From Gymnopus androsaceus JB14 (taxonomy: Eukaryota > Basidiomycota > Agaricomycetes > Agaricales > Omphalotaceae): a stretch of 64,000 bases of DNA. Position 1 is the stretch's first letter, and each line of letters begins with the position of its first letter. This document shows positions 39,501 through 51,099 of this stretch, piece after piece. A model generated the notes under the pieces. That model did no database searches. It was not told the origin of the DNA and worked only from the letters and a program-made list of their open reading frames with translations. The position numbers were made by a program, and so were the translations under genes. Location: positions 248,001-312,000 of the forward strand of contig ML769389.1 in assembly GCA_009733575.1 (NCBI GenBank), written 5' to 3'.

Positions 39501-42500
39501 TTTTCAGCCAACTCTTGATACCCCAGTGCGTCTCGGCCAGCCCAACGAAACAAATCCCGAAGTGTAGCAAATCCCTGTTTGCTTTCGAAAACACGACCAG
39601 ACTGTCTCCTCTTCTGAAGCTCACGGAAAACGGCGACGACCTTCTTCCCATGCGAAGGCGCGATGGGACATCGCGTGCAGAGAATAGTCTCTAACTCAGC
39701 TTCTGGCACATCCTCAAAGTGGACCTCTAGAAACCGGTTGCGGAACGCGCGCGACAGGACCTTCCTCCCAGCGTAAAGACCCGGTGGATTTTGAGTAGCG
39801 AAGAGCATAAAGTGAGGATGGGGCCGAATAACTTCTCCGGTCTCTGGTATGACCAACTCGCGGTTATCATCCAAGAGCCTGTTCAAAGCCTCGAGGACAT
39901 CCGTAGGGGCGAGATTGAGTTCATCGAGAACAATCCAGTCTCCATTTCGCAGTGCACGGACTAGTAGCCCATCGGTGAAGACGAGTTTACCGGTATCAGG
40001 ATGAGGAACATATGAGCCTAGATACTCCTGAATATCTGTATGTTCATGATTGTTGATTCTGATGAAGCGATGGCCGGTTCTCCTAGCCAAATATTCAACC
40101 GAGCTAGTCTTGCCGCTGGAAGTGGGACCTTCGATGAGTACTGGGAAGCGCCGGGTGAGGATGATTCGAGCGAGATCAATGAGTTTGCCCTCTACTGAAG
40201 GCGTCAATACGTAGTCGTCTCCGGAATCTGGCGGTAAAGGTCCTCGTTCCAGATAAAACGGTCCCAGTTTGACAGAGTCCTCCTGTGCACGAGAAAGAGT
40301 AGGTTCCTTCGCTAATGCGGAACGGACATTCTTCACTCCTGCTAGAAGGTGTTTCTGTGCAAGAGCAGTAACCAACTGGGCGCTCGGTGCATCCAGTACC
40401 ATCGTAAACGCCATGAGAGATCCTTCCCAGAGAGCCCTCCGAAGTCCGTAAACGCCTGCGATATCCGATGCAAAGGTAAGCGCACGAGCAAGTGTACGCA
40501 TACTATAATGAGGGCGATGATTTGAACCATCGGCAATCTGGCGTGTTTCAGCGAGATCCTTGACCGCAAGGTAGAACTCGGCAACGTTCATGATAGCAGC
40601 CTTGTCACTGACGGCGCTAGAACCTATATATTGTTCGACGATGCTGAGAAGAGTTTCTCGATCCGCGTCGGGAGGTGGGACGTCGATTTCAGTGAAATGG
40701 GAGCGGATATTGGGAGGGAGATCCTTTTTTCCAACGTCAGTTGCAGGATTCATGCAAGCAAATAGACGAAAGTTCGGATGACGAGGTACAGGCTCTAGGG
40801 AACCTTGTTCGGTGAGGGTGATGGACGACGTGGGACTGCGAAGGAGGCTTGATATACACTCTAGCGTTTCTGAACTCGCCAGGTTGATTTCATCAAGTAG
40901 AACCCTACCAAAAAAACGTATTTAGAATATAGCAAATATCATTAGAAAGTCCACGTACCAGCTTCCCTCGCGCAACGCTTGAACTAGAGGTCCTTCCACA
41001 AAGCCAAAGGCAAGTCTACCTTTGCCTGTCACATACTGCACGTTGAACTCGCTGACATCCTGTTCGAACGTACTCCATGAAGCCAATTTGCGCCGGGTTT
41101 CCGAATCAAGTTCGTCTCTAAAACAATATGAGATAAGGTCTTGTTATAAGAGTATAAATAAATAAAAACTCACGCCTCCTCAACTCTCTGGTTATTGTTA
41201 TCATATGCATCGAGCTTGCGCCGTTTCCTAGGTGTCTCCGAATCCCTAACATGATATGAGATGAAAAACGTCAACGCGAACTTAGAAAAACGTACGCCTT
41301 CTGTTTCTTAATCAACTTTTCTTTCGCCAGTCGTACACCCTCCTTCCAAAGACCCACCGCCCTTTTCCATTTTCCCTGAGCCACCGATTTCCGTACATCC
41401 GCTGGGAACTTTTCATTGTTCTTGCGAGCAAAGGTTTCTCCAAACAAATCCAGGAACCTCGTTTGAAGCGATAAAGCTGGAACGCGAGCGTCGAGAGGTC
41501 GGAAACCACCAATCAAGTCAGATGATTCTGTCTGATTTGACAAGTTCAAGGAGATGAGAGGTTGATGAAGGATATGTGCCAAATGCGTGATGGCGCTAGT
41601 CTTTCCGGTACCTGTTTCTCCTGTAAGCAGAACAGGCTCGTTTAAAGCAATGGCGCTGGCGATGCGAGATAGGAGGAGAGTAGCGGGTCGATGCATAGCG
41701 AAAGGTCTAGCGCTAGTCGAAACAATCTCCCGTTTAGTCACTTTGGCAGATAATCGCGTGCGTCCTATCCGTACAGCAGTTGAACGACCATTCTTGTCCT
41801 TCTCAATATCAAAGTCGGGTACCCATCGCGTGAGAAGCCATTGTTGGCGTTCCGGTTCCAACTCCAGCTGAGTGGCGATAGTACGAGAAATGGCTTCCAT
41901 GTGAGCTTTGGCAGCAGCAGTCAGAGCACCAGAGCCAAAAAAGACATCTCTTGCACAGAGGAAGATTTCCTCTCGAACGGAGGTATTGGGGAAGATGGAG
42001 GATAGAGAGAGGGTCTCGTCAGACTCGGAAGAGTCGACTGCCTGACGAGACGACGATATTAGACCTTGCGTCCGAACGCAAAACTTTTCCAGCTCCCGAA
42101 GCCCGACATCTCTCGCGGAAGACGTATTTCCCAGCGCCCTAACCGCTTCCCAAAGACGAATCAAACCCTTCGAAGCCTGAGTTGTTAAACCAGGATAACG
42201 CGACTTGACGATCAACCTCAGTTCATCTCCAGAAGGAGACGAAACAACGACTTCGTGAAGTTTGTGAGCGCCAAAGAATGTTGCAGGAGGGAATGTACCG
42301 ACTTCGCGAGAGCGGAACGGATCTGGTAGCAAAGATTGCGAAAGTATCCGCAGCTACAACCTTGCCGCGACCTGCGACTTCCAGAGATGCGCGTCCACCA
42401 ATCCACTTGTCCAGTCCATGAGATTCTATCAATGGCTTTATTAGAGCCAAAACTTCGTTACTCCCTCGATCGATATCCTTGAACACTACCCACTTTCCTT

Positions 42501-43748
42501 CTCTCATCGCTCGGATCAGGATACCTTCTTTCCACTCAAAGTTCCCGGTCTCGTTTGAGAAGAAACATGTGAGCCGAGAAGGGATCGCGGGTCTAGAGAG
42601 GTGTCCGCAAGATGTATGAAGACTAGTTGATTTTTGACGTTGGGAAAGAGTCACTTCTGCGAGATGCGAAAGAAAAAGAGTCTTTCCGGACGATGGAGGG
42701 GAAGTAAATGAGGCATGGCAGGCGTGTCGTCAGATGAAGAGCAAGTGAACGAAGGGCCTGCACTGCCGTCGGAGTAGGAATAAGCGTTGAGGAGATGCTC
42801 TCTGGCACAGACGAGCGTAGCATTAAAACTCCGTGTACGTTTGCGACGAGTGGACTATAGTTGGAAGTGTTAACATATAATTCACGCGAATCGTTTAGAA
42901 GACATACCATAGATCAGGAGGGAGTTATCGTTTGCACGGCAGAAGAATAAAAATCATGAGCCTCGGTCACGAAGGCATTTCTGGCTGTCCGGACGCGCTC
43001 TAACTCTATAACTGGCATGAGCCAACCGTCTACGACATTTTGAGACCCATCTAATGCGTATCCGTAGCCAAGTGAACATTCAACGCTATACAATTCACCC
43101 AACGTTTCCTTTTCCCACTTTTCGCGTTCAGCTTCGAGCATTCCGCTTTGGAGAGCGTAGCATCTGATGGCCAAGAGACGAATTGCATTGTCTGAACGGC
43201 CGTCCGATATGAGTAGACGTAAGAGGTGTCAACGGCCAGTAAAGCTGGTAAGGAAGTTCGCGATTGGCCTGAAGAATGCGATAATAGGCGAGAAGGATTT
43301 GGTGTATTCGTTGGGCATCCCAGTCTGGTAGTAGTAGAAGAGGATCTAAGGGTCCCTGTGCAAGCACTGGGTTTTGTAGTATGCGATAAAGAAGACTATA
43401 AACTTGTCAAATAAAAATCTAGCGGAAAAAAAAGAGACATTCTTACGGAAAGAGTTCCTCGTGAATTTCAATAAGCAAACAGATTGCTACTAGCTCTTTT
43501 TCGAGATCAGCTGAGCACGCTACCCATCGAGCACATAGATCAAACAGAATAGGTCGGAATAGCGTTGCAATGCAAGTCGTATACGCTGGGACTGCAAGTG
43601 CACGAGATAAATTGTCCAGTAATTCGCCTGTAGATTTAGAATTAGATATCGAAATAGCGTAGATGTCGTCGGAGGAGAGTTTTGAGACAAGGGTCTGTGT
43701 CTGTCGGTGTAGATCTAGAGTCAACGGATCGTGAAATTCACCGTCCAT
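27871..43748 (-). CDS. MDN1: Midasin (Rea1/Mdn1), giant AAA ATPase of 60S ribosome biogenesis
   Basis: Mechanoenzyme that removes assembly factors from pre-60S particles in nucleolus and nucleoplasm. The ATG at 43748 opens MDGEFHDPLTLDLHRQTQ. Six AAA modules follow in order. Walker A sites are SPPSSGKT (AAA1, about 42690), GETGTGKT (AAA2, about 41610), GPTSSGKT (AAA3, about 40120), GETGSGKT (AAA4, about 39220), GSPGVGKT (AAA5, about 37960) and GARNAGKT (AAA6, about 37040). Matching Walker B sites include WIVLDELNLA and WVLLDEMNLA. A long helical linker spans about 35.6-30.6 kb. Then come an Asp/Glu-rich region (30.5-28.9 kb) and a C-terminal MIDAS/VWA domain (DDSRSMAESHSV). The nearly 16 kb span with short introns fits the family's roughly 4,700-5,000 residues. 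Many one- or two-base frame breaks occur (for example 28921, 29150, 30050, 30290, 42600), best read as sequence error because the gene is essential in yeast. Confidence 0.93.
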
Positions 43749-43866
43749 CGAGGTGAACGAGATCAACGTGAAGTTGATTTGAAAAAAAGTTGACGGGCTC
43801 CGGACCGTAAAATTGGCGCAGCTGCTGAGCGCTTACTACTCGAAACAAATGAATTGGGCAAGTAGA
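43749..43866 (-). promoter_or_regulatory. Midasin 5' flank abutting the repeat block
   Basis: Fewer than 120 bases separate the midasin ATG from the start of the duplicated CRN-relic block at 43867. Either the promoter is very short or the repeat block now supplies part of it. No TATA box is evident. Confidence 0.35.
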
Positions 43867-44435
43867 GCGCGAAATTTTCTAAAGAATACAACAGAGACTA
43901 GTCGAGATAGTACAGTACTAACGGGTGTGATTACTTTTGGCACGCCTTACTGCGTGGCTGGCATGGCGGATGAAGGCGGATGGCCCGCCGCCGATGTCGA
44001 AGCCTCTGAGAGCCTCTGTTACTACTGGCGTCTTGAGCTTCTTTGGTAAAAGAGGAGTACAGTTCGTGGTAAAAGATGATGGGAGCTCTCCTGGTCACGG
44101 GAGGCTAGCAACGAGAAGGTGCCAGACGAATATACTTCGCCTGAGCAGACATAAATTTGGCAAGTAGTAGGAAGAGACGATGTACCTATCTCAGGCTGCC
44201 CAATGACTCTAACGGCTCCAGTTCTAGGTCTGTCAAAGTGAAGTTTCGACAAACGGTCAAACATGGTCGAGTACCACTAGTTTATCGACGGCGCAAGCTG
44301 ATAGAATGTTGGTAGAAGCGTTGCCAACGAGGTCCAGCAAGCTCCCATTTGCTGAAATCGCGGTCATTCCAAGTGAAATATTATAATAATGCACGCCAAA
44401 TTCAGTCCAATCTACTTTATCTAAGTATATGCATG
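43867..44435 (-). pseudogene. Truncated Crinkler/RHS-like relic, copy 1
   Basis: Matches the genes at 54573-59778 in two separated pieces: the 3' flank and C-terminal tail (43890-44040), then directly the P-loop part and N-terminal piece (44045-44400). The about 1.7-kb middle of the intact genes is absent. The join has the same place as in the relic at 51100. Remnants of GQPGIG and of the DSYxxMFxRL block can be read on the minus strand with stops. Confidence 0.65.
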
Positions 44436-45320
44436 CCATTATTATAATCTGCAGCATTGGGTGTAGTAGGCCCCCAGAAGCTCCTGCAGAACCTTGCCCG
44501 AAAATAGCGTCATTTTGGGTCAGATTTCAGCAAAAACCTTGTCTTATTATAGCGTCATTTAGTACCCAAAACCTGAATCCTTGTCCGCCATAACGTCATT
44601 TGAGCTGGCGCACCAGCGCCGAACCGAAATTTTGTACCCTTTTGGATCAATTTTGGATAGTAACGTTCCTTGGAGGTGTCTGGAGAAGCATGAATCAGGA
44701 GCTCTAATACGTATAAGGCAATATTTTTGGATTTTCTGAGCTTTTCGGCGCTCGTTGCGCAATTTTTGGAAACTCACGTGACAGTCCTTGTCCGAAATAG
44801 CGTCAATTAGGCCGAGATCATAGCGTCATTTAGGGCGTCAGGCCGGGCAAGGTTCAGTAGGAGCTTCTGGGCTAGTGTAGTCCAAGGGCAATCATTTTCA
44901 TCACTGGCAGTATCATACTTACCTTATAAAAAACTTTACAGTTGGATCACGCAGTGGACGTCACCTAGCTTGGTGACCAATCCCTAGAGGATTCTTATAA
45001 GTCAAAACTGTGTAGATGGCATCGCGAGTATCTACACAATGGAAGGTGACGGTGTCCTCCGTAAATGACGGACAGCGGGACCATCTAAACCTGCAATGGT
45101 GGGATAGACACTTTGAACAGAGGTGATGGGCTTGCAGCATGTTCACCGATGCGGGATTCACGAGCAAACTGTTCATCCAGCTGAGACTGACTAGCAGCGA
45201 TGACTTGGTAAATTGAACCCTGGAGGTAGTGCCCAACCCTCCGAGTCATGAATGATTAGTTGAAGAATCTCCGCAGGGAATGTTCAATGAATGAGATGTA
45301 CGAGGTTTCGAGGCGAGAGG
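44436..45320 (-). pseudogene. F-box-like relic, interrupted by a MITE
   Basis: Minus-strand remnant of the gene family at 20594 and 23141. The C-terminal codons for NAADYN lie at 44436-44460, and fragments VQFTKSSLLVSLSWMNS, GLDGPAVRHL-like coding and VTFHCVDTRDA at 45000-45230. Large internal deletions and stops are present. A 406-bp inverted-repeat element (44468-44873) is inserted into the last exon. The paralogous relic at 51734-52620 lacks the insertion. Confidence 0.65.
44468..44873. mobile_element. hAT-like MITE (nonautonomous DNA transposon)
   Basis: About 406 bp with terminal inverted repeats of about 28 bp: AGGCCCCCAGAAGCTCCT at the left, and the right end reads AGCCCAGAAGCTCCT on the other strand, continuing to CCTTGCCCG on both sides with two mismatches. 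It is flanked by GTGTAGT (44461-44467 and 44875-44881), or 8 bp with one mismatch. The orthologous position in the block at 51.7 kb is uninterrupted. AGCGTCATTT or a one-mismatch variant occurs five times inside (44506, 44551, 44592, 44799, 44822), typical of subterminal transposase-binding repeats. No coding sequence. Confidence 0.8.
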
Positions 45321-45423
45321 ATGGTCACAAGGAAATGACATCGTCAGAGCCTTCATGCATCAATTTAGTGGCCAACCGTGACATTTGATGTGATGTTTTT
45401 TAATAAACACAAGCTTAGCTTGA

Positions 45424-45442
45424 CCCGTGCCTACGGCACGGG
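45424..45442. repeat. Perfect short hairpin
   Basis: CCCGTGCC-TAC-GGCACGGG, an 8-bp perfect stem with a 3-base loop, followed by GCGGGGGTCCTCAGGG. It sits at the junction between the F-box relic and AT-rich repeat DNA and may mark an element end. Confidence 0.45.
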
Positions 45443-45507
45443 CGGGGGTCCTCAGGGTATTATTTTAATAATATTCAGATTTTCTCAGTTAGTTCCAGAT
45501 GAGCATA

Positions 45508-46079
45508 CTATTGATGCACCAGTAATGCACTTTTGGCAAAAAAAAGTTTGCAGAGAGCGCAATTCTCATTTGTTCTTCTTTGAACTTTTACTGTACACTT
45601 TCATACATGTTTTCCAGCATTCCATCCATTTACCTTTGCAATGCACTGAGACTGAAATATTCAGGATTTCTGTGAAGTATGCTTTTCCAGGTGCATTTGG
45701 ATTCTTCAGTCTCAGTACAATGCAATAAATTTTCTTAGGGCATGTGGCTTGGGATATCATATAAGTATATTTGAGAAGGATAACTATATCCTGGAGGTTG
45801 GAAATGAAGTCGAGCATTCAAAAGGCAGCAAAGAGCATTGGAAATGCACTTACGGGGATTACCAAAGCCTGCCAAAATCAGAGTGCATTGCCTGCCAATT
45901 CTCAATGCATTTTTGGATGCATCGTGGCAACACTTGAACATTCTCTAAATCACCAAATTCTGGAATTGTAAACATTAAGGTATATTCTAATGTACTACAA
46001 AATTTGAAGACAATTTGTTGAGTTTTACAAAAGTTTTTCAGTATGGATATTTTTGAGTGCATTACTGGTACATCAATAG
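45508..46079. mobile_element. Inverted-repeat element, possible MITE
   Basis: CTATTGATGCACCAGTAATG (45508-45527, continuing CACT) is repeated inverted at 46056-46079 with a single mismatch over 24 bp. The 570-bp interior is AT-rich and full of AATGCA/TGCATT motifs. No transposase ORF is present. I could not define target-site duplications, so the element borders are uncertain. Confidence 0.45.
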
Positions 46080-46529
46080 ATGAGGGCAAAATATAATATG
46101 TATATACAGAGGCATTGATTCAACAACTTATGAAGAATAAATTGAATAAAATGAAATTTAAGAGTAAAACCATGCTGGACAGAAACTTGTACTGTAAGGG
46201 TTTCTCCCTTACACTCACTTCTGCTGACATCCTGCTTGAAGTTGTCTCACTCCCTCCATAATACATGTATGTCTTGTTATTCTGCATTGGGCTCTTGAAG
46301 CTCAAGGATTAACTTATACATGCATAGATTAAGGGTTTTGTCTCATGTCAGATTAACTACATTTCTCCTTTATTTGGCTTAAATTAAGTAGTTCCAACCA
46401 AAATTTTGCACAAACTGCTCTGAACTGTCTGCCAGAATCATAAGTGGGTGTCTGAAGTAGAGACTTTAATCCATTGCTCAGGACAGCACCACTGATAGTG
46501 TTTCATGAAACGTACAGTATAGTCAGATT

Positions 46530-47230
46530 GCGGCGCCGGCTGGGACGGCCAACTGGGGGTTCCCCCCAGGCCCCCATGCTGCCACGGGCCCGCTGCGTGG
46601 AGCTTTTGCCTGCGGCACCTACAAGGGGGATCCAAAAATAGAATTACTGAAATCGTCCCTGAAAGTGAGAAGAAGTGTGTTGCAGGAAATGCCCCTCATG
46701 CCCCGGGGCATTTGGGGCATATTGGGGCATATATGCCCCAGTCCAATCATAGTCAGCTCCAGGAGACTGGAAGTAAAATAATATATATGGGACTCTTACG
46801 GGGCACCGGCCCCGGGGCAGCCACTGCGCATGGTGCGTTGGGAGAACCTAGGTTCCCCCAAACCCCTTCCTTTTCGCTGCCGCGAGCCCACTGTGTGGTG
46901 CTTCCGCTGCGCAGGGCCTTCTCTTTCTCTTTCTCCCTCTCCCTTCTCTTTTGGATCAAAAAATATCTTTTCTCAAAGTTAAATAGGGGCATACTTATCT
47001 TGACTCTGATTGCAGCGCCGGCCGCAACGGCCACTGCATGGAGCACTGGGAGGAAACTACATTTCCCCCAGACCCCCTTCCTTGCACTGCCGCGAGCCCA
47101 CTGCGTGGTGCTTCCACTGCGCAGGGCTTTCCTTCATTTTCTTCTCTTCCAGACTTGACCGGCAAGAATGGATCAAGCTCAGGACATATGGGGCATACGG
47201 GGCACATGTGATCGGGGCACTTCCTGGTGT
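46530..47230. repeat. GC-rich triple direct repeat with GGGGCAT arrays
   Basis: Three imperfect copies of an about 100-120 bp unit (46533-46630, 46800-46925, 47010-47130) share GCGCCGGC, ACTG.GGG(A/T)GG-like runs, CTGCCGCGAGCCCACTG and GTGCTTCC.CTGCGCAGGG. A palindromic cluster of GGGGCAT/ATGCCCC lies at 46692-46741, and further GGGGCA units at 47190-47222 bracket the second and third copies. The base composition contrasts sharply with the AT-rich flanks. No coding potential or known family was recognised. Confidence 0.6.
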
Positions 47231-49185
47231 ATAGTTATACACCTGAAAGTTTAACACAAGGATGATGATGATCCCAAATAAGGAAATGCATCATGTCATA
47301 CTGATTACTAGTGCTCTCTGCAAGCTTTTTCTTTGTGTCTAGTTAGTCTCTAACTTCTCCAGCTTGCGGACACACATTGTCTAGTGTACAAATGACCAAA
47401 AAAGTGATATTAGACTGGTTCTGTACTAATAACAAGAAAATTTAAACTAATTAGATTATTTAGATACAGAGTGTTGAACCCAAATGTGAATGTAAATGGT
47501 TTTCAAGGAGTGAGATTCAGGAACCAAGGAGCCAGATGCAGCTTGAACTCCCAGGAAATAGTGCTCTAGGATGAACAACGCTGCCACAACAGTGTCGCGG
47601 CTCAACTGGAAGACAGGAGAGGAAAAATTGCAAGTGCGCGCACGTGTTGAAGTAAAACCCTATCAAATTTAGTTCTTTGCTTGCGATTCTCTCAATTCCG
47701 AATGAAATTCTGAATAAAGACTCTCAAATACACAGTAGAGCATACTTCAATAATCATACCAGCTCATATTTTTTTTAATGATGTGGTGAGCTGAAAGTTA
47801 AGGCAACATTAATGTTTCTCACTCTGAAAGTTTTAAGCGCTTGACACCAACACGAGCATACGGACCAGACGGAAATGGAAATTCAGTGATCAGATCCCCC
47901 TTGGGCACCTAGCTAGGTGAGAATACTGAAGCGTTGATGCCGCGTGCTCCGCTGGCCGTGGCGCTTAAACAGCTGACCAATGATTAGCTAAATAGCGGAC
48001 TTTGAAATCAAGCGCCCGGTCTTCATTTTAAGTATAGGATAGGATAGGATTTAAGTATAGGACTAGTGATTCAAGGGTCCTCAACGGCGGCATCGACATC
48101 GCACTCAGAAATAATGTTCATTAGCCATTCTAAGTAAGTAGTTAGCTTAAGTACATCCTATGTTATCTATATGTAAAATCCAAAGTCAATCGAATGACAT
48201 TGAAGGTGTTTCCGAGGCGGTTTATAAATTTTTTATAAACTCTGCAGGCACAATAGTACTGCTGGCAGGAGAGAATGACAGATGTCAAACAGCTGTCAAA
48301 TGACGGAACAAGTCAGTGATCCCGCAGACCTTCATAGCAGGCCATAGCGGCCATAGTTCTGTCAAGAATTATGCTGAATTATGGCCGTTATGGCCTGCTA
48401 TGGCCTGCTATGACCATTATCCAGGTTTTGCTGATGAACCTTGGTTTTGTGTCTAGTGCAGCTGGGCAGTCTTGGCTGCCTACCATAACAACGTGAACAC
48501 TAGATGCCCACGGCACACATATACTGCATGGAGCCTGGCTGTTTCTCAATGGGACCGTGCCGGTTTACCTACCTACCTACCTACCTTGAGAACTGCCGCG
48601 CAACTTCCAATTCTCCACAGGTGCTGAGAAGTCATTGTAAAAGGCAATTTTGATTGACCGGCTTGCCCACTGTACGTACTATTAAATAAATACAGTTCTG
48701 TACTATAGATATGGTACCGTGACATGGAAACCACCGAGATAAATTGCGGCTTGTTAATTGACCTGCTTTTCGGAATTTTTTTGAAACTTTTTTCAACTTT
48801 TTCAGAATCGGATCGAACTTCCAAAACCTATGTCCACCTCCTTTTTTAAGATCAGAAATCCTTCTAAAAGTACAGAAAAAGGTCGTAAAAAGTCGAAAAT
48901 AAGTAGATATAAAAGATTGTTCAAAGGTCATATTGTGCATTCAGCTGAATAAGTCAATATTATAGGGACTGAAGAACATGAGTTGAGGGAAAAGAACTTG
49001 AAGTCACGGATCGAAACAGCCGGATTCCGCGCAACACACATTGCGCCTATATGTGTGCCGCGGGCATCTAGTGTTCATTGAAAGAGAATATTCGATAGTC
49101 CGTCCTAAACGGTTTGAACCTTGTTTGAGGGATCTTTTATATAGAGATGTTTTGAAAAACCCCCATTCTTTCAAGCTTTCATTAA
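47231..49185. other. Gene-free AT-rich spacer with small repeats
   Basis: Contains a short GGATA tandem run (48036-48058), a CCTA microsatellite (48568-48587) and the inverted repeat at 48332-48413. No gene is supported on either strand. The last 100 bases precede the membrane-protein gene. Confidence 0.4.
48332..48413. repeat. Long imperfect inverted repeat (hairpin)
   Basis: The left arm TCATAGCAGGCCATAGCGGC (48332-48351, continuing to 48359) pairs with the right arm at 48376-48403 with two mismatches and a 16-base loop. The distal GCCTGCTATG is tandemly repeated in the right arm. It could be a palindromic element remnant. No open frame. Confidence 0.55.
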
Positions 49186-50631
49186 ATGCACTGGTCGATT
49201 TTGTTGTTGCCGCTTGTCCTGGCCACTCTTCCTATCTGCCATAGCGTCCAGTCCCATTCTCCACTGGAACATCGGGACTCTCTGCAAAACTTGACCAACG
49301 TCACATGCCAGCCAAGTTTCGATTGGGCAAGAAATTCTGCACAACAGTCGCCATGTATTGTAGCTGTAGCCACTTATTATGCATGTTCTGGCCCTTTAGG
49401 TGCGTTCTAATGGGTTATTTTAGTTCTAAGCTAATCCGCTCTCCTGCAGAGGAGATACCTTCTCTGTCTCCAGGCTATCATTACGATACCCCAGGTGAAA
49501 CCACTGGCCCAGGTACAGCCAATGGACCTCTGGATCAGTGTACTTGGTGCGGATTTTTTGGAGTGTTTAATCATCGAAAGACTCATCCTGAATGATTTTA
49601 TCCAAGTTCTTGGGTGGCATACAATCTCTTTAGTGTATGCACTGCTTGCCAGGGAGATAACGACAGTATCATAACGTTTGTATCATCCTACGTTCAATTC
49701 CTCCATTGTTTGCACACTAATTTTTAGATTGTAGCTGGGATACCTATACGATCAACTGTACCGGCCTTACTGAAGACTCTACGTGAGTAACAGCGATCCA
49801 GATCTAACTAGGACTCAAATGGTGACTGTCGTAACAGATACTATCCCTCAAATGTAATCCCTGAGGATAATACATCAATACCATATTATGCCACTATCAA
49901 TCGTATGTTTCCGCCCCCTAGCCTTACGATAAAACTACTCTCAAGCTCATTAACACATACCGGATTAGCTTCTCAATGGAAAAATGCAGTCTTCGACATT
50001 GATCAGGCAAAGAATATATCCAGTCAAGGTGAGACTGCAAGCTTCTTCGTATTATATCATGATAATTCTGTCAGGGCTTCCCGATATTACCTTCGGTGCT
50101 GCTTTGGCACCATCCAAAAACAAAAATGTGGCTGCGATTGCCGGTGGTTCAGCGGGTGGCGGAATCGTTCTTTCACTCATAGGAGCAGGTATTGTATCTT
50201 GTATTTACAGAAAACGAAAACGGAGAAACCACGATTATTCGAAGTCATCTTCGCCAACTATGCAATTCTCAATGACCCTTCCCAATACGTCCATGGATAT
50301 TGAACCATTCACACTCCCACCACCATTGGTGACTGCGAGGGTGAAATCCCATGCATCCGCAGACCGCGATGCTATACCCGACGCTGCAATTGAATCATCC
50401 ACACTCCCACCACTATTGGTGGCTGCGAGAATGAAACGCCTAGCCACCCATACATCCGCAGACCGCGATACTATTCATGGTTCCACCATGTCAATAAGGC
50501 CCCTGAGTCAAGGAGAGACTCAGGCTGGGCCACCTGCATATTCAGAACTTTTCGAGTCACCAGGTGCTATTGCCTACCCAGTTGCAGGCCAGGTAGAGGG
50601 CCATCATGTACGCAAAATACATCAAACATGA
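49186..50631 (+). CDS. Single-pass membrane protein with Cys-rich ectodomain
   Basis: A signal peptide (MHWSILLLPLVLATLPICHS) precedes a secreted-side domain with NVTCQPSFDWARNSAQQSPC, VATYYACSGP, IPSLSPGYHYD and, across an intron with donor GTGCGG, DQCTCSWVAYNLFSVCTACQG. After more introns come TWDTYTINCTGL and ILSGLPDITFGAAL. A transmembrane segment follows (VAAIAGGSAGGGIVLSLIGAGIVSC with RKRKRR stop-transfer), then a Ser/Thr/Pro-rich cytoplasmic tail with a PPAYSEL motif. This pattern is known to me as a large Agaricomycete family of unknown function. Two near-repeats of a TLPPLLVAARMK segment occur in the tail. Receptor or cell-wall sensor is a guess only. Confidence 0.7.
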
Positions 50632-51099
50632 AAATTGTGGTATATATATTTTAGGATGATCGCGGCTGTGGGAGAGGTTTATTGACTCTATAGTATAATA
50701 GTAGTTGTTTCAATTCTGTATGTTCATGTAGCTACTTTCGCCGTCGACCGCTTCCGGCAGTTCCGCAACGGGACCACGCCGAGTATCTATCTATCTATCT
50801 ATACCAACCTCAGACTGTCCTTTGAACATCAGTCGGCAGGAAGAGCCAAGCAGAGTGACAAATACATGGTGGGATTTCTATTTCTCCCAAGTCAAGCAAC
50901 CCTTTTCTCAAATAGCCCGAGAAAGAAAAATGAAACCGCAATCTCGTATACCATGACTCTTCTCGATGCTCCATTCAAGGCTCGAACTTGTATTTCTTCA
51001 CTCATCTGAATCTGAGACTCCAAGAAGGACCCAAGTCTAACAACAGAGTGCACTAAATGAGCGTTATTGGTGATACGGATATATGCATGATACCTTTGT
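50632..51099. other. Spacer with TATC microsatellite
   Basis: A (TATC)n run of about 20 bases at 50783-50802. No gene is visible. The duplicated CRN-relic block starts near 51100. Confidence 0.4.

Noticed and set aside
45378..45728. Open frame of 116 codons in repeat DNA
   Set aside because: No motifs, extreme composition, and it crosses the left end of an inverted-repeat element.
46712..47207. Overlapping ORFs on both strands in the GC-rich triple repeat
   Set aside because: Frames are open only because of GC-rich composition. The translated products mirror the DNA repeat and lack any domain.
50780..50805. TATC run, and the CCTA run at 48568-48587, as possible CRISPR or functional arrays
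   Set aside because: Perfect 4-base microsatellites without spacers; the host is a eukaryote.
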